Of a DNA stretch of 64,000 nt, positions 25,977-34,667 are shown one piece after another. The position numbers and the translations under genes were made by a program. The notes under the pieces were generated by a model. The model saw nothing but the letters and a program-made list of their open reading frames with translations, ran no database searches and was not told where the DNA came from. The stretch spans positions 5,115,501-5,179,500 of the forward strand of contig NZ_CP014301.1 in NCBI RefSeq assembly GCF_001562255.1. The letters run 5' to 3'. Origin of the DNA: Bosea sp. PAMC 26642. GTDB taxonomy: Bacteria > Pseudomonadota > Alphaproteobacteria > Rhizobiales > Beijerinckiaceae. The first letter of the stretch is position 1, and each line of letters begins with the position of its first letter.

Positions 25977-28136
25977 ATGGCTAATATCTTCGACCAGTTC
26001 GATGCGCCTGCCCCTTCCCCTGCCAGGGGAGTGCCCTCGATGGCGCAGCCCCCCGCCCGCGCGTCCGGCAATGTCTTCGACCAGTTCGACGCGCCAGCCG
26101 CGCCGAGTGGATCACCTTCCGGCTTTGCTACGCGAGGGCAACGCGAGGGCGGCAACATGCAGGAGGCGGAATATCTGGCTGACGCGGTTCGCACGCGCGT
26201 TCAGCAGGATCAGACGAGCCCCATGGGCCGGCTCGACGCCTATGCCCGTGGTGTCGCCGGATGGATGCCCGGCATGAACAAGCTCGCCGCTGCTGGCGAT
26301 GCTGCATTCGGTGCTGGTCAGGGCGAAGGCTTCGGCGAGCGCTACAGCGACAACCTGATGCGCCAGCGCGCCATGGATACGGCAGACGAAGCGCTGAACC
26401 CCGGCTCGAGAATGACCGGCCAGGGCGCGGGCCTTGTCGCGACCGCTGCGGTGCTCCCGGCGGCCAACATCGTCAAGGAAGGTGTGCGGGGTGGCGCCAC
26501 GATCAACGCAGCCACGACCGGCGGCCTCTATGGTGCATTGACCGGCGCCGTCGAGACGGATGGCGGCATGCAGGGCAAGGCCGTTGGCGCAGCCCAGCAG
26601 GGCGCCATGGGTTTGGCGGCAGGTGCCGTTGCCCCAACCTTCGTTCGCGGCGCTGAAGCCTTCGCCCGCGCGACCGGGAGGCTTGCCAGCAGCGTTGCTC
26701 GGCCGTTCCGATCGGCGCTCACCCCCGAGACCGAGGCAGCACGCCGGATCAATGCCGCGATGGCCCGAGACGGCGTCGAGGACCCGGCAGCCCGTCTCGC
26801 GGAGATGCAGGCGCAGGGGGCTCCGGCTGTCATAGGCGATGTCGGTGGAGAGACCACGCGGGCGCTGGCTCGATCGGCTGCGAACCTTTCGACTGAAGGC
26901 CGGGGGGCGCTGACCGAGGCGACCTCAGATCGCTTCGCCGGCCAGGGCGATCGGATCACGGATCTGCTTAGGGGGTTTGGCCCGTCCGCCGCTGGCAAGA
27001 CGCTGGACGAATTGCAGGCCGCCGCCCGTGCCGCCAACCGCCCCGCCTACGGTCGTGCGTACGCGCAAGGCGGAGGCGGCCTCTGGACGCCCGAGCTGGA
27101 GGGCCTTGCCCAGGCCCCGGCGGTGCAGGACGCCATCCGCAGTGTGATCAAGACCGGCGCCAATAAGACCGTCGCCGACGGCATGCCACCAATCCGCAAT
27201 CCCTTCACGACCGATGCCGCAGGCAATCTCACGCTCGCTCGCCAGGCCGATGGCTCGATCGCACGACCGAACTTGCAGTTTTGGGATTACGTCTCCCGCG
27301 AGCTTCGCGGGAAGGCGGGGGAAGCAGCTCGTGGCGGCAATAAGGATCTGGCGGGCGACTACACCAACCTGCGCCGTCAGATCCTCGGCCATCTCGACGA
27401 AGCCGTCCCCGCCTTCCGGGAGGCGCGCTCAGGCGCTGCGCAGGCGTTCCAGGCGGAGGACGCGCTGGAGGCCGGCCAGAAGTTCGTCATGTCCCGCATG
27501 GACAACATCTCGGCTCGCAAGGCGCTCGCGCGGATGAATGCGGCCGAGCGCGACCTATTCGCCGAGGGCTTCCGAACCGACTTGATCGCCAAGATTCGGG
27601 AGACCGGCGACGGCCGCGACATCGTCAAAGCCATCTTTGGCACGCCGGCTGCCCGTGAGCGCGTCAGCATCGCCCTTGGACCGCAGCAGGCAGTTGCCCT
27701 TGAAGGTGCGCTCGCTACCGAGACGGCGATGCTGCGGTTGCAGGCGGCCGTAGGGGGCAATTCCAGCACGGCCTATCAGTTGGCCCAGCAGGGCATGGCG
27801 GGCGCGGTAGGGGGAGCTGCGGGCTATTATCAGGGTGGAAGTCCCGGGGCAGTCGCTGGCGCCGTCGCAGGTGCCGCCCTCCGAAATGGGCGCATGAAGC
27901 TCGACGCTGGCCTCGCGAAGAAAATAGCGGAGATGCTGGCAAGCGGTGACGTGAAGCAGCTCCAGAAGGTCACCAAGATGGCGGTGAAAAGCCCCGGCAT
28001 CATGAAGCTGCTCGGCGGCATTGCAGACGAAGCCGGCAAGCTCGCCGGCATCACCTCAGCGGCTCCACTTGAGGTAACGGTCAGGCCTCGGATTGTTCAG
28101 GGCGGCATGCCAGCCGCAGCCGACGACGAACAGTAG
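25977..28136 (+). CDS. Large phage ejection/internal protein-like gene
   Basis: Protein of 719 residues, two bases after the previous stop. The N-terminus carries a repeated motif (NIFDQFDAPA and NVFDQFDAPA) often seen at the start of phage ejection or large polyvalent proteins. The middle has Gly/Ala-rich hydrophobic stretches (GQGAGLVATAAVLPA, AGAVGGAAGYYQGG) that may insert into membranes, and the rest is helical. It is probably co-injected with DNA. Function inferred from layout only. Confidence 0.55.
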   Translation: MANIFDQFDAPAPSPARGVPSMAQPPARASGNVFDQFDAPAAPSGSPSGFATRGQREGGNMQEAEYLADAVRTRVQQDQTSPMGRLDAYARGVAGWMPGMNKLAAAGDAAFGAGQGEGFGERYSDNLMRQRAMDTADEALNPGSRMTGQGAGLVATAAVLPAANIVKEGVRGGATINAATTGGLYGALTGAVETDGGMQGKAVGAAQQGAMGLAAGAVAPTFVRGAEAFARATGRLASSVARPFRSALTPETEAARRINAAMARDGVEDPAARLAEMQAQGAPAVIGDVGGETTRALARSAANLSTEGRGALTEATSDRFAGQGDRITDLLRGFGPSAAGKTLDELQAAARAANRPAYGRAYAQGGGGLWTPELEGLAQAPAVQDAIRSVIKTGANKTVADGMPPIRNPFTTDAAGNLTLARQADGSIARPNLQFWDYVSRELRGKAGEAARGGNKDLAGDYTNLRRQILGHLDEAVPAFREARSGAAQAFQAEDALEAGQKFVMSRMDNISARKALARMNAAERDLFAEGFRTDLIAKIRETGDGRDIVKAIFGTPAARERVSIALGPQQAVALEGALATETAMLRLQAAVGGNSSTAYQLAQQGMAGAVGGAAGYYQGGSPGAVAGAVAGAALRNGRMKLDAGLAKKIAEMLASGDVKQLQKVTKMAVKSPGIMKLLGGIADEAGKLAGITSAAPLEVTVRPRIVQGGMPAAADDEQ

Positions 28137-28205
28137 AAAGCCCCACGGATAATCGATGACCAGCCAAACGAAAGCCATGGCAGCAATGAAGGCGAACCGT
28201 CTCAT
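28056..28205 (-). CDS. Possible small membrane protein, antisense to the ejection gene end
   Basis: MRRFAFIAAMAFVWLVIDYP continues to a second hydrophobic stretch (GFLLFVVGCGW) and ends RPDRYLKWSR. The 49 residues and codon choice look real, but there is no strong ribosome site and it overlaps the opposite-strand gene by 80 bp. Tentative. Confidence 0.35.
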   Translation of the reverse strand: MRRFAFIAAMAFVWLVIDYPWGFLLFVVGCGWHAALNNPRPDRYLKWSR

Positions 28206-28310
28206 GATGTCAGCATGCGCGTTGCGTTCGGCGCCGGCAAGGACCGCTGGCGCGTTGATGAGCGCAAGCTTTGCCATGGTCGCATGGGCGATGATGCGAG
28301 GGCTCGTCTG

Positions 28311-28757
28311 ATGGCTCGCCACGCTGATAAAACAGCGAAAGAACAGCGGGGTGCTCCGTTTGCCCCTGGCGCGTCTCCGAACCCGTCAGGGCGTCCGAAA
28401 GGCTCACGCAACAAGGTGACGCTTGCGATCGAGGCACTTCTCGATGGCGACGCCGAGGCGTTGACCCGGAAGGCGATTGAGCTTGCCCTTGCTGGCGACA
28501 TGCAGGCGCTGCGCCTCTGCATGGATCGCATCGCACCCGCTCGGAAAGACAGGCCGGTGTCGTTCGAACTGCCCCCGATCGATAGTGTCGACGACCTTCC
28601 GAAAGCGACGCAGGCCCTCATGTCGGCGGTGGCTGCTGGCGACCTGACGCCTTCCGAAGCTGCCGAGCTCGGTAAGCTGGTGGATGCCCATGTGAAGGCG
28701 ATCGAGGTGACGGACCTTTCCCGCCGTCTCGATGCTCTGGAGGGTTTGCGGACATGA
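28311..28757 (+). CDS. DUF5681 domain protein
   Basis: Protein of 148 residues. GASPNPSGRPKGSRNKVTLA is the DUF5681 signature, found in alphaproteobacterial prophages next to terminase genes, so a small-terminase-like or packaging role is possible. I chose the ATG at 28311 (GAGGG upstream); 28284 is an alternative. Its stop overlaps the next ATG. No large terminase follows. Confidence 0.72.
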   Translation: MARHADKTAKEQRGAPFAPGASPNPSGRPKGSRNKVTLAIEALLDGDAEALTRKAIELALAGDMQALRLCMDRIAPARKDRPVSFELPPIDSVDDLPKATQALMSAVAAGDLTPSEAAELGKLVDAHVKAIEVTDLSRRLDALEGLRT

Positions 28758-28972
28758 GGCATTCAGTCAGTCATCGGCTTGTGATGCTGGAGGCGCGTCG
28801 CCGGCCACGCATCCATATTACGCCAAAGGCCGAGCGCGATGCAGCGGTCGCTATGGCACTGGCCGACCCGGAATGGTTCCACCAGATCGGCGTCAGACTA
28901 CTTGGTGGCGACTACCCCGGCGCCCGTGCTCATCACGCAGCGATACTGGCAGCATGGAGGGCGGACACATGA
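28754..28972 (+). CDS. Small hypothetical phage protein (72 residues)
   Basis: MRHSVSHRLVMLEARRRPR opens a basic, helical protein whose two ends overlap its neighbours by ATGA. Not recognised. Confidence 0.52.
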   Translation: MRHSVSHRLVMLEARRRPRIHITPKAERDAAVAMALADPEWFHQIGVRLLGGDYPGARAHHAAILAAWRADT

Positions 28973-29337
28973 ACCTCGCAACGATCGAACGACGGCTGAA
29001 GGCACTGGAGATCCGCAGCAGTCGTGACAACCGGCCGACCATTGCTTTTGTGATCTGGGAACACACCCTTGATGAGGCTGACGCCACGCTTAAGCTTGCC
29101 ATGGCTGAGGGCGAGGTGAAGGTCGGCGATCCGATCATCCTGGGCGTCATCCCCAAGCCGTGTCCCCTTCCTGCCATCCGCTGGACCGACATCGCGGACT
29201 TGTCGCTCGTCGAACTGGAGTATCTCTCGACTGTCCATGATGGCGGTGGAAAGGGCGATTATCAGGCTGCTCGCTCGATGTCCGACGCGGAGCTTCACGC
29301 ATCTATCGTCGCCCGCCTGCCGAGGGCCGCAGCATGA
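28969..29337 (+). CDS. Hypothetical phage protein (122 residues)
   Basis: MNLATIERRLKALEIRSSRD begins with a short basic helix shared in style with the flanking small genes (compare NRRLANLERDRG in the next). The body has an alternating strand-helix pattern (IAFVIWEHTLDEAD). Coupled at both ends by ATGA. Confidence 0.55.
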   Translation: MNLATIERRLKALEIRSSRDNRPTIAFVIWEHTLDEADATLKLAMAEGEVKVGDPIILGVIPKPCPLPAIRWTDIADLSLVELEYLSTVHDGGGKGDYQAARSMSDAELHASIVARLPRAAA

Positions 29338-29537
29338 GCCGAGAAATCAATAGGCGCTTGGCTAACTTGGAACGAGATCGAGGCGGCGCCCGCATCCGCT
29401 ACATCGTCAGCGACCGTCCTCTAACCGAGGACGAGTGGCACGCGAGCAAGGATGACGACGGCTTCCTGTTCGACGAGCCCGATGAGCTTGCGCCGATCTT
29501 GACTGAGACCGAATGGATGGAGCGGTTCTGCGTCTGA
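29334..29537 (+). CDS. Small hypothetical phage protein (67 residues)
   Basis: MSREINRRLANLERDRGGAR starts with a basic helix, then an acidic tail (DDDGFLFDEPDELAP). Last gene of the overlapping chain that begins at 22977. The tRNA-Gly-like gene converges on it. Confidence 0.52.
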   Translation: MSREINRRLANLERDRGGARIRYIVSDRPLTEDEWHASKDDDGFLFDEPDELAPILTETEWMERFCV

Positions 29538-29542
29538 AGGAT

Positions 29543-29615
29543 TGGAGCGGGCGTAAGGGATCGAACCTTCGTCTTCAGCTTGGAAGCTGACGCTCTGCCA
29601 TTGAGCTACACCCGC
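29543..29615 (-). tRNA. tRNA-Gly(TCC)-like gene with a short anticodon loop
   Basis: The minus strand reads GCGGGTGTAGCTCAATGGCA at the 5' end and ends CGCCCGCTCCA with encoded CCA. The acceptor stem (one G-U), D-arm (GCTC/GAGC) and TTCGATC loop are present, and U at the discriminator position fits glycine. The anticodon stem TCAGC/GCTGA encloses only six bases (TTCCAA), one short of normal, as if C32 were lost. Read in the normal register the anticodon is TCC. It lies in the island, so it is element-borne; activity is uncertain. Confidence 0.7.
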
Positions 29616-29753
29616 GTCTGGAGCAGCAATTGATGATGGCACCGATAGTGTCAACTCGTGGCCGTATCCGATTTCCAAGCGTAGTTAAATTTTGTCAACG
29701 CGCTTGGTCTCTTGATTGCTCTTACCCAGCGCAGCGAGAAAGGAGATGGTGCG

Positions 29754-30230
29754 TCATTGCCTACCTTCCACCGCCGCCTGAGCTTGTAAACCTTGCGCAT
29801 TGGATTTCTTGCGAGGCAATTGCACTTCAGGCGTCACCGGGATTTCTACGCTGTGCTGTAAACGGATCAATTCCTGCTGCACGTCTTTCCAGTATGCCTG
29901 GTGCAAATTCCGGATGACGAGGTAGATCGCGCAAAAGGCGACTGCCGACACGAAAATAACCGTAAGGATATCCTCAATCAGTTCGTGTTCCGGCTTTGAG
30001 AGCCCGGTGAGCACACCAAAAAGAGCGGCGGCGGTCGAAGCGGCGACAATGCCGGCAAACATCGGCCTGATCGACGGGGGCCGCGAGTATCGTAGCGCGC
30101 TGCTTTCTGCCTGATCGAACACGGACGGTTTCAACATTAGCCATAACCCCTTTACCGACGGTCGCTCCTCATAAGGCAATGGCTCGACCGCTCCAAATGT
30201 TGTGCCGTTATGGGACTCGATGATTGCCAC
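29754..30230 (-). CDS. Hypothetical membrane protein
   Basis: Protein of 158 residues, GTG start. Two membrane helices (about 58-75, FAGIVAASTAAALFGVL; about 87-107, ILTVIFVSAVAFCAIYLVI) follow a soluble N-terminal part and precede a charged tail. Cargo of the island. No family recognised. Confidence 0.55.
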   Translation of the reverse strand: MAIIESHNGTTFGAVEPLPYEERPSVKGLWLMLKPSVFDQAESSALRYSRPPSIRPMFAGIVAASTAAALFGVLTGLSKPEHELIEDILTVIFVSAVAFCAIYLVIRNLHQAYWKDVQQELIRLQHSVEIPVTPEVQLPRKKSNAQGLQAQAAVEGRQ

Positions 30231-30330
30231 CAGATGGAGAGTATCAGGAAATCTGACGGCCAGTCGAAGTGGATGGACTGGAATGAGCAGTGCACTCTGA
30301 ACGCTAAGACTGACACTTTCGTCCGAATCC

Positions 30331-30570
30331 TCAGTCGATCTCGAAAACCGATGCCGGCGGCTCCTTGGGAACCGGTAACGCCGTCCGCCAGTGCGTTGGA
30401 CGCCACATCAGGGCCTCCTCGCCATCCTCATGTACCCAAGCATCGGTTTCCCAGATTTGCCCGGCTGGGCGATAGCGCGCGCGGGCGAGGATCGTGCCAT
30501 CTGTAACCTCGACGACGTCACTGATGTCCTTGCGAACCGGCGGCGCTCCCATGCTCCACATTGTCGTCAT
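30331..30570 (-). CDS. Small hypothetical protein (79 residues)
   Basis: From MTTMWSMGAPPVRKDISDVV, a soluble, beta-rich protein ending WRPTHWRTALPVPKEPPASV. Upstream in-frame ATG at 30600 is possible. Style is that of small mobile-element proteins in alphaproteobacteria. Unknown role. Confidence 0.48.
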   Translation of the reverse strand: MTTMWSMGAPPVRKDISDVVEVTDGTILARARYRPAGQIWETDAWVHEDGEEALMWRPTHWRTALPVPKEPPASVFEID

Positions 30571-30747
30571 CTCAACCCTGGCCTTCGTTTGTAACGGCAC
30601 TGGGCGACCAGAAGCCGATGGAATGACGGATCATGTAGTCATGCCCGGGGTGACTGCGCCGACACAGATCAAGCCCACGCTTCGCTTTACCTAAGGTTAA
30701 CCTCGGTTCGGCATCATGATCAGACTTCTGGAGGAGAGACTAACTTA

Positions 30748-30788
30748 CCCCGTCGTGCTGCCCCCCCGGCGCGACGGGGTATTTGTTT
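30748..30788 (+). terminator. Hairpin followed by T-rich tract
   Basis: CCCCGTCG and CGACGGGG pair across 16 nt and are followed by TATTTGTTT. It lies immediately before the 30808 gene, so it may act as an attenuator rather than an end-of-operon terminator. A 10-bp palindrome, AGGTTAACCT, is 45 bp upstream (30694-30703). Confidence 0.5.
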
Positions 30789-30807
30789 GAATGACAGGGA
30801 GGTTTCG

Positions 30808-31116
30808 ATGACAAAAACAGGCGTGGTCCGGCTTCTAGCCGCACTTGCTTCAATCGCAATGCCATCGCTCGCTGCGGCCAAGGGGTGCCCGGGAACTTTC
30901 CTGCGCGACTCACAAGGGTACGCCGCATCGGAGGGCGGCGCAGAACCAACCGCCGATCGCCGCGCGAAGGGCGAGAACGGCGTCTTCCTGTACTACACCA
31001 CCATGGATAGTGAGCGATATTACGAGATCAAAGGCGGCGACGCGCACAAGGCTAAGGCAGTGAAGTTGGCGACCGGCTGTCGTCTGCCGAAACTGCGGCC
31101 GGGCGGAAAATATTGA
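30808..31116 (+). CDS. Small secreted hypothetical protein
   Basis: Protein of 102 residues with a signal peptide (MTKTGVVRLLAALASIAMPS, cleavage near LAAAKG) and two Cys that could pair in the mature protein. I use the ATG at 30808 behind AGGGAGG. Exported cargo, function unknown. Confidence 0.55.
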   Translation: MTKTGVVRLLAALASIAMPSLAAAKGCPGTFLRDSQGYAASEGGAEPTADRRAKGENGVFLYYTTMDSERYYEIKGGDAHKAKAVKLATGCRLPKLRPGGKY

Positions 31117-31224
31117 AAATGCTCAATAGGGCGCGCCAACCCGCAAATCTCCTCGCCGGCGGGGGCATCGGAACCAGGTGCAGGAATACTCGTTCACCAA
31201 ATGGGGCACATGAGGTCCAACGAG

Positions 31225-31542
31225 ATGCCTAAGTTCACGATCACCACGGACGCGGGTTCTGGACCCGAGGTGCCCGATGAGCCTATCGAGTTCCCCCATA
31301 CCAAGGCTGCTACCGACGACGCTCAGATCGCCCTGGCCGAGATGGCTCGCGAAAAGCTTCCCAATGGCAAGAGGGCCGACTTTGGCGTGAAGGTCGAGGA
31401 CGAGAGCGGCAAGGAGGTCTACGCCGCCGAGATGCATTTCCAGGCGAGGACCGAGGACGACATGGCTATGGAGCAGGACGAGGCCGATTCCGCCGCGCAG
31501 AAGGTTGCATCGTGCCTAGCCGGCGGCAGTCCGCGCGGGTGA
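31225..31542 (+). CDS. DUF6894-like protein
   Basis: Protein of 105 residues from MPKFTITTDAGSGPEVPDEP. The order of an N-terminal strand, an Asp-rich turn, an A..ALAEMAREKL helix and a VKVEDESGKEVYAAEM strand fits the DUF6894 family common in Hyphomicrobiales. Role unknown. Confidence 0.58.
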   Translation: MPKFTITTDAGSGPEVPDEPIEFPHTKAATDDAQIALAEMAREKLPNGKRADFGVKVEDESGKEVYAAEMHFQARTEDDMAMEQDEADSAAQKVASCLAGGSPRG

Positions 31543-31604
31543 TCGATTTTTATCCAACGAAAGAGCCGCCTCCGTCGCTAAAATGGCAGTGTGGAAGGAT
31601 TTTT

Positions 31605-31623
31605 GTTGGCCTTTTTGTTGGCC
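31605..31623 (-). promoter_or_regulatory. Inverted copy of the candidate integrase arm pair
   Basis: On the minus strand the site reads GGCCAACAAAAAGGCCAAC, matching the 16375 site at 17 of 19 positions with the same 12-bp box spacing. It may mark the right arm of an older, inner element spanning 16.3-31.6 kb. No attachment core copy was found beside it. Confidence 0.38.
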
Positions 31624-31690
31624 TATCCAGATAGACGCTGAACATAAACTGTAATTTGACAGCCACTTAGCCACCAGATGCGTTTCCTTG

Positions 31691-31954
31691 CTAGGGCGTC
31701 GAATCGATTTCCGAGAGGTTTCGGGCAGCCCTCCCTGTTCGCCGGGTGCGAACGAACGGTCGGGAAGTGAGAGGGCTGGATTTCCACCTTTCCCATCTTG
31801 CCGCCGCTAGAAGCAGATCCCCGAGTTCACCTTCGGCCGCGGGATGGCCTTCGCCGGCAGCTAAATCAGCAAGTCGACTTACCGCCCGTACGTAATCTGC
31901 ATCGGAATTGATGATGCTAGTGACGTCTCGTCGCCTTGAGCCTTTCGGCGCCAT
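31691..31954 (-). pseudogene. Fragment resembling HigA-type antitoxin N-terminus
   Basis: MAPKGSRRRDVTSIINSDAD begins an 87-residue product. IINSDADYVRAVSRLADL, followed by an Ala/Glu/Gly loop and LLLAAARWERW, resembles the N-terminal region of HigA/HTH antitoxins (IIKTEADYxxALxxI type). The helix-turn-helix that should follow is replaced by an Arg-rich tail, and no toxin is nearby. Probably a remnant. Confidence 0.38.
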
Positions 31955-32104
31955 CCCATCCCCCTTGGCTGGCGATCGAGCTAGACGAGATGCGTCTTGC
32001 TCGATGACAGAAGTTCGGCAACGCGTAGAAGGCTAAAAGGCTGCATGCTTTGGAACGATTCCCCAAGGTCATTGTTGCGACTCGCGTGAGTTGCGGAGTT
32101 GGTC

Positions 32105-32623
32105 ATGCGAGAGCATCGGATGTTGCGGTCGGGCTTATCGTCCGACGTTGCCAAAAGCCGTCTTCCGCCGCGGGAAGACGAGCGTCAGGGCGCCCTTGAT
32201 CTCGATCCGCCAGCGTCGACAGCGTTAGATAAGATCGAGCGCCTCTCGGCCGAGAACACCAAGCTCAAGATGCAGCTTGCGCGGGTCGAAGCGCAGTTTC
32301 CCAAGATCGAGAGCACCACGTATCGCTCCTACAACCCCGTCGATGGTTGGGTCGACAAGGTCGACGCCATCGCCGAGCAGGCTGCCGGGTTTGCGGCTCA
32401 GCTCGCCGAGGTGAAGGCGATCCGGACCACCGGTGAGCCAGACAAGACCGATGCTGAGGCGGTCAACGCCAGCATCGCCATGGTCGCCGAGGAAGCCGAC
32501 GCGCTGATCACCTCGTTGATCGAGGACGCCGAGGCGCATGATTTGGAGGCTACGGGGCCATGGATGAGCATTCCGCTCGTCGATTGCCAGAAATTCGAAA
32601 CACCTTCGCGAGATGATGAGTAG
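32105..32623 (+). CDS. Hypothetical coiled-coil protein sharing its N-terminus with the next gene
   Basis: Protein of 172 residues. A helical region (DKIERLSAENTKLKMQLARV) makes a likely coiled coil. The first 35 residues (MLRSGLSSDVAKSR, then GALDLDPP) resemble the start of the downstream ligase (VLRSGPEADVARSP, then RAIDLDPM), implying an ancient 5' duplication or domain shuffling. Function unknown. Confidence 0.5.
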   Translation: MREHRMLRSGLSSDVAKSRLPPREDERQGALDLDPPASTALDKIERLSAENTKLKMQLARVEAQFPKIESTTYRSYNPVDGWVDKVDAIAEQAAGFAAQLAEVKAIRTTGEPDKTDAEAVNASIAMVAEEADALITSLIEDAEAHDLEATGPWMSIPLVDCQKFETPSRDDE

Positions 32624-32676
32624 CGCGAGCCCGTCGACCGCCAATCGTTGAGTTCTGCGTTCCGGAGTTCTGGTCT

Positions 32677-33717
32677 GTGTGTGCGCGTCGAGTCCTGCGT
32701 TCCGGCCCCGAGGCCGACGTCGCCCGTAGTCCGCTTGCGAAGCGTCGTGACACCCGTCAGCGGGCTATCGACCTAGACCCAATGCCGGACCGTGTGGAGC
32801 CCTGCCTGGCGCTGCTGGCGGCCAAGGCGCCCACCGGTGACGAGTGGGCGTTCGAGGTCAAATGGGACGGCTATCGCCTCGCCGTGCATCTTGAGCCAGG
32901 TCGCAAGGTCCGCATCCTGACGAGAGGCGGTCATGACTGGACAACGCGCTTTCCGACCATCGCCCACGATATGCGCGATTTGAAAGTCGACAGCGCCATC
33001 CTCGACGGCGAGGCGGTCGTCCTAGACCATCGGGGAGCTTCCGACTTCGGCGCGCTGCAGCAGGCGCTTGGCGGTCGGGGTGGCAAACGGTCTTCCGCGT
33101 CTGCTCTCTTATATGCGTTCGATCTGCTCTATCTGAACGGGCACGATCTGCGCTCCATGCCACTGGCGGATCGGCGCGCCATGCTCGACGACCTCATCGG
33201 TAAACAGCACAGCTCGATCAGGATGAGCGAAGAGGTCAACGCTGAGGGCGCGCCCTTCCTGAAACTCGCCTGCGAGATGGGCCTTGAGGGCATCATCGCC
33301 AAGCGCCTGGACGCGCCCTACCGATCCGGCCGCGGCGGCGACTGGCTCAAGATCAAATGCGTCCAGTCGGAGACCTTCCTGATCATTGGCTACGAGCCGT
33401 CTGCAGCGGCACTAGGCGGCATCGGGCGCCTGCTCCTGGCGGCGCGCAAGGGCAAGACCCTGGCATATGTGGGGAGCGTCGGGACGGGCTTCACGACCAA
33501 GACGGCGACGGAACTGAAGCGTCGTCTGATGAGCATCCTGATCGAGAAGCCCGCCGTTGCTGGCGTGACCACCAAAGGAATGCGGTGGGTTGAGCCGGCG
33601 CTCGCCGCAGAGGTCGCCTTCCGGGCCTGGACGACCGACGGGAAACTCCGGCACGCATCGTTCAAGGGTGTGCGAGACGATGCTGATGCCGGTGAGATAT
33701 TCATCCTCGCGACCTGA
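32677..33717 (+). CDS. ATP-dependent DNA ligase, LigD ligase-domain type
   Basis: DNA ligase of 346 residues that would seal nicks, perhaps in end joining. The adenylation motif is EVKWDGYR (Lys nucleophile); further nucleotidyltransferase motifs are LDGEAVVLD, AFDLLYLNG, EGIIAKR and WLKIKC. An OB-fold follows to the end (GKTLAYVGSVGTGF, FKGVRDD). There is no polymerase or nuclease domain, unlike full LigD, and no ku gene in view. GTG start at 32677; an ATG at 32782 (MPDRVEPCLALL) would give the bare ligase domain. Island cargo. Confidence 0.85.
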   Translation: MCARRVLRSGPEADVARSPLAKRRDTRQRAIDLDPMPDRVEPCLALLAAKAPTGDEWAFEVKWDGYRLAVHLEPGRKVRILTRGGHDWTTRFPTIAHDMRDLKVDSAILDGEAVVLDHRGASDFGALQQALGGRGGKRSSASALLYAFDLLYLNGHDLRSMPLADRRAMLDDLIGKQHSSIRMSEEVNAEGAPFLKLACEMGLEGIIAKRLDAPYRSGRGGDWLKIKCVQSETFLIIGYEPSAAALGGIGRLLLAARKGKTLAYVGSVGTGFTTKTATELKRRLMSILIEKPAVAGVTTKGMRWVEPALAAEVAFRAWTTDGKLRHASFKGVRDDADAGEIFILAT

Positions 33718-33805
33718 CGCGGGACCACTTGTCAAAGGTAATTGCGGAACTCCGCCCGCCGTTCTCGATTGATCGATCTCCTGGCGAGGGTATCGGTAGA
33801 CGGCC

Positions 33806-34030
33806 ATGCGGAACGACAACTTGGTTTCAACCGCTGAGCGTGCTCGCGGAGACCTTGCGCTCATGCTGGCCGTTTGTGAGGTCGTCTGCATATCGACCAA
33901 GGCAACGTCTCTACAGGTCGAAACCGCGACAAATACTCGGCGATCAATTGTCTCGGCGATCAACGGCGCGACAAAGCTAAAGGTCCAGGTCGCAAACGCT
34001 CGATTCGAAAAGCTAGTTGCACTTCTCTAG
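33806..34030 (+). CDS. Possible small hypothetical protein (74 residues)
   Basis: MRNDNLVSTAERARGDLALM opens an amphipathic helical product ending RFEKLVALL. It has no strong ribosome site. The composition is plausible but unsupported by neighbours. Confidence 0.33.
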   Translation: MRNDNLVSTAERARGDLALMLAVCEVVCISTKATSLQVETATNTRRSIVSAINGATKLKVQVANARFEKLVALL

Positions 34031-34667
34031 GCGACTGCACTTTGCTCGAATCACAAACGCTGCGCATCTTTCCAAGACGCTGCGGCGGGCCTGAACCCCA
34101 GGGTCTCGCGGAATAGTCGCTGGTGGAGAGAGGCCTCCACCGGCGGCGCTTTTCCTTGGAACTTGATGGAATCCAGAAAGTTGTGCGTTGGCGACAAAAG
34201 CCGACCACCTCAAGGACGACTATCTATGGCCGAATTGACTTTGCCTAACTCGCCGCCCGCGCGGATGCACAAGCGGATGTGGGCAGGCCTCGCGTTTGTC
34301 CTGATCTTGATCGCTCTATCCGGTCTGAACGAATTCTCAGATCTACCCGTCGATTGATTGGCGCTAGCAGCGCCATGTCGACGTCAATAATTCTGTGGGG
34401 CTTGTGCTTAGCCGCCATCCTCGGCGGCATCGCTTGGATCTCGATCTCGCCGTACTGGTAGTCGGCCGATGGTCCTTGCGTCCCGGCTTCCTTCCGGGCC
34501 TACTTTGCGTCCGCGACCGAACCGAGGCGTGCGCGAACTTGCCATGCTCGGATCGTCTCGTTCAAGCGCACTTGGCTGAGATCAGACCTGATGTCGGCCT
34601 CTTGGGAACAAGCGTCCGCCCTTCAGCGTCCTCTGCGCGACGGGCGCCCTGGTAGAGGTAGCGCACG
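34031..34667. other. Gene-poor stretch with two possible tiny membrane peptides
   Basis: About 640 bp. Two short plus-strand frames stand out: 34226-34357 (43 residues, with a helix MWAGLAFVLILIALSGL) and 34375-34461 (28 residues, MSTSIILWGLCLAAILGGIA). Both would be single-span membrane peptides. No strong ribosome sites. Nothing else is recognised. Confidence 0.3.

Noticed and set aside
31587..31700. Attachment core next to the inverted arm pair at 31.6 kb
   Set aside because: No copy of the 17-bp tRNA-Leu repeat is present here, so an element border at this point remains unproven.
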